Shown one piece after another: positions 59,693-64,000 of a stretch of DNA of 64,000 bases. The first letter of the stretch is position 1, and each line of letters begins with the position of its first letter. Location: the NCBI GenBank assembly GCA_032622095.1, contig CP136063.1, positions 39,160,106 to 39,224,105 of the forward strand, read 5' to 3'. The notes beneath the pieces were generated by a model. The model worked only from the letters and a program-made list of their open reading frames with translations. It was not told the DNA's origin and did not search any database. Made by a program: the position numbers and the translations under genes. Source of the DNA: Siphonodentalium dalli (taxonomy: Eukaryota > Mollusca > Scaphopoda > Gadilida > Siphonodentaliidae).

Positions 59693-60600
59693 CGCGTCCT
59701 TGCACGGACAAAAGTAGCCTAAGGTATGTGATTAAACCCAATGAATGTTTTCTGTCATTTAAGTAATTAATTTCACTACGACAAAGTTGCACGGGCAGTC
59801 GAATTGTGTATATTCGACATGTTGTTCAATTGATATTAAGTATTTTAAGTGTGCTAGAAAGGTCAACATGTGGTGAATTTTTGTTTTTACCTTTTGAGGT
59901 GGCGAGATTCGTGCATTTGTGTATATAAATTGTGAATCTGACGGCATTCAGACGGTTGTGTCTGCTAGAGGATATGAAGTTACACGAGTAATGGAATTTA
60001 TGCTTAACATCACACTTAGGACTAATTAATTTGGTAAAAATGAAATTATTTTCCAAATTGTCAAAATGGCGGTGTAGATGAAGACAATTTACACAATAAT
60101 GATGACGGTATAGAGTACAATATTTATGATGGTGTAGATTATATTCTAAATTAAAACACCTTGATGTAATTATAAGCAATCAACGTCGTTTGTGGTGTCA
60201 TTTCGGGCGTAGACCTACATTTAACTATCAATGTCAGGCATTATGGTACAGGCTATTTTGCAAAAAATATACCATCAATTTGCATTTATGCTGGGAAAAG
60301 TCTTTTTATTGGAACCTAATGAATTTTGAAATATTAAATGGTCTAGATATAATCAGTTGGATTCTATCGGTGTCCGGTGATCATGGATGAAGGTCGTGAA
60401 GACCATGCTTCTATAGTGGAATTTATAACTATAATAGCTATATGCCTACTTAATAGAGATGACAAACATAAGAAATTATTTTTATTAAGAGTAATTTGGG
60501 ACCTTATTTGGACTCTTTCGCCACGTCCCTGTATACATATATTGAACATTGCTCTCCATAACCTGACTTGTGATTGTTTCGTTGTTATTTTTTATTTCAG
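59693..60600. other. Intergenic or intronic, nothing recognised
   Basis: No gene supported. It ends in a good 3' splice site (tgttattttttatttcag). Confidence 0.5.
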
Positions 60601-60966
60601 AATTGAAGCAATGGAAGAATCCTTCAACGAAGAATCAGGCTGAACGTCTGAGACAACGAGTGGTCAATAATCGGACTCGACAAGCGATTCAGACATGTGT
60701 GTAAAACAGGAGAATACACACACAAATTCACAAAAAAAACACTCCCGTGTGGTGATGGTGGCCAAATGTTTAATGAGAAACATTTGTTGCTTGCACATCG
60801 TGCAAAGCACGGTGATGGATCTAAATTTGAATGCGACAAATGGCCCAAATTATTTTCTCGCAAGTACGCCTTGAAGTGGAAAGTGGCACACATGTGATAA
60901 ATGCCGTTCTGTATTTACAAGGAAGGGTACCTTAAGAAATCACACGAAAGCTGTACACGACCATTA
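60601..60966 (+). pseudogene. Diverged C2H2 exon with one good finger
   Basis: Begins after the ttttttatttcag acceptor. Two damaged units (L-P-C-G-D-G-G-Q-M-F and F-E-C-D-K-W-P-K-L-F, each missing one Cys) are followed, in another frame, by an intact finger C-D-K-C-R-S-V-F-T-R-K-G-T-L-R-N-H-T-K-A-V-H ending D-H-stop. Its wording differs from the local tandem families, so it is a separate ZNF lineage. The frame change suggests decay, or an intron not seen. Confidence 0.6.
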
Positions 60967-62207
60967 AGGACGTCCTTCATCGATGCCGCAGCTGCGGGAA
61001 AGTATATATCTGGCGTGCAGCCTTGTCTGCACACGTTGACGTGTATCACTAACTGACCTATAGATACAGTATTATGCGTGGAAAAACTACAAACATTTAT
61101 GTTGTTATTATGTTTTGAAGATTGGAATTTATATTTTTTTAAGTAAATATATATATGTTATGTATATATGTTGTGCGTTACTGAATAAAGAGGCAGGATC
61201 TACTTTGTTTATACTTCGATGGTCGATCTTTATTCAATAACAGGGAAGTTGTCACAAAAATACCATAGCCTGTAATTGTATAAGCCTTGTCACTGAGTCG
61301 AGACCATCAATCAAGACCCGTTCTGTAGTTTTAGTTCTACAGGTCAAAGTTCTGGAGTAGCATTCCATATATGGAATTCATGAACATTCAGATGGCATGC
61401 CACTCCAGAACTTTGACATTGTACGTAGCCCTAAACGGAACGGGGCTGGATGGATACAATATGGCCGCGATTCAGTGCCAAGGCTTCTTGTATATGTCAA
61501 TGTACATTGGAAATATATCATGCCTTACGGGGAACGAGATAAGCCTTATAAGAAGGGCAACAGATATTATACATATCGTGTGTTTATTCTTTATATATTT
61601 GGAAGTTTAATCCCCGCCTAATGTCTGCAAATATTGTTCATTCATGCATGGACACGGTGAAATTATCTCACATGAAATGGGTTTCTCGCTGGCTCCTCTG
61701 GCTGTGACACTTTTCCACTTTAATGTTTTCGTTTGAGATGTGTGCGCTCTCCTAAATCGAATTGATTATCCCCGCAATGGAGTATCATAACCATGCTTTA
61801 AATTATACAGTATGTCTATTAATTGTAGCTATAAGGCATCAGTTTTAAGAAGAATGCCATGTGACATTCGACTAGAGCTTCAGTTGATTCACCAAACATA
61901 CATTATCATGGAACATTACCAATTTGGGACCAAAATATCTTAGTGTGGAGTTTATATTTACATTAAGATCACACATCCTTGAGGTGTTTGTAGTGGTATG
62001 TTATGCATATCTTATCGAGCATTAACCGGTAATTTTTCATGAAATATATCTACCTATTGTACCACGCATTCCCCTGTAGATTATCTCAATGTCGGGGTCA
62101 AATATGAAATTTTATCAGGCAGTTATATATTTTGGTTTTCTGCTTGTTTCACTACTTCAATTTCGAACCTATTTCAATACTAACGTACCAGTCGTCAAAC
62201 AAATATT
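60967..62207. other. Intergenic, 3' signal and a small hairpin
   Basis: AATAAA at 61184-61189 may end the 60.6-kb transcript. gtcaaagttctggagt at 61343-61358 is perfectly inverted at 61402-61417. Otherwise nothing is recognised; the 62089 frame is out of phase with the ZNF array. Confidence 0.55.

Positions 62208-64000
<1,793 letters not shown>

Overview
This is a non-coding-rich, AT-rich piece of an animal nuclear genome. It holds Krüppel-type C2H2 zinc-finger (ZNF) exons, LTR and non-LTR retrotransposons, a long-TIR DNA transposon and many short TTAA-flanked MITEs. There are no operons, ribosome-binding sites or bacterial genes. The repeat content (MITE swarms, tandem ZNF clusters, a Ty3/gypsy-like pol with a LADD reverse-transcriptase motif, an XPG-like transposase) suggests a marine invertebrate, most plausibly a mollusc or another lophotrochozoan. 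That is inference; no species can be named from the sequence alone.

Layout. 1-11 kb: no credible gene; two TIR elements (67-2261, 2333-3395), an inverted minisatellite (6.4-7.2 kb), a 44-bp tandem array (8.65-9.05 kb) and copies of two TTAA MITE families. 11.3-17.5 kb: an element with internal ~250-bp repeats, split by a 5.26-kb LTR retrotransposon with 156-bp LTRs, a broken gag-pol, and integrase D,D35E still visible. 18.7-19.5 kb: the best intact gene, a ten-unit C2H2 protein. 20-25 kb: TTAA elements stacked and nested, and a palindromic element. 25.5-36.2 kb: a tandem paralogue of that ZNF gene, now dead (start codon lost, stops, frameshifts) and split by an endonuclease-deleted LINE and by a 4.0-kb DNA transposon with ~500-bp TIRs and an XPG-nuclease-like protein (Academ-like). 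37.6-47.4 kb: alternating inverted duplications of decayed ZNF fingers, each linked to a peculiar ~20-bp-unit minisatellite. 47.6-49.0 kb and 56.2-58.9 kb: two copies of a segmental duplication, each with a minus-strand ZNF gene; the second has been hit by two MITEs and a LINE tail. 49-51 kb: three very similar MITEs. 52.4-55.8 kb: a second decayed gypsy-like pol. 62.2 kb to the window end: a ZNF array of 21 nearly identical 84-bp fingers that runs off the window.

How it fits together. ZNF arrays expand and homogenise by tandem duplication, and the transposons repeatedly land inside them. Because paralogous copies are present, several insertion events can be read with filled and empty sites side by side, which gives target-site duplications directly: TTAA for the MITEs, AGT for the XPG-type transposon, about TGTA for a third element. 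Some arrays have been copied after acquiring stop codons, so part of the ZNF expansion is DNA-level and not protein-level selection.
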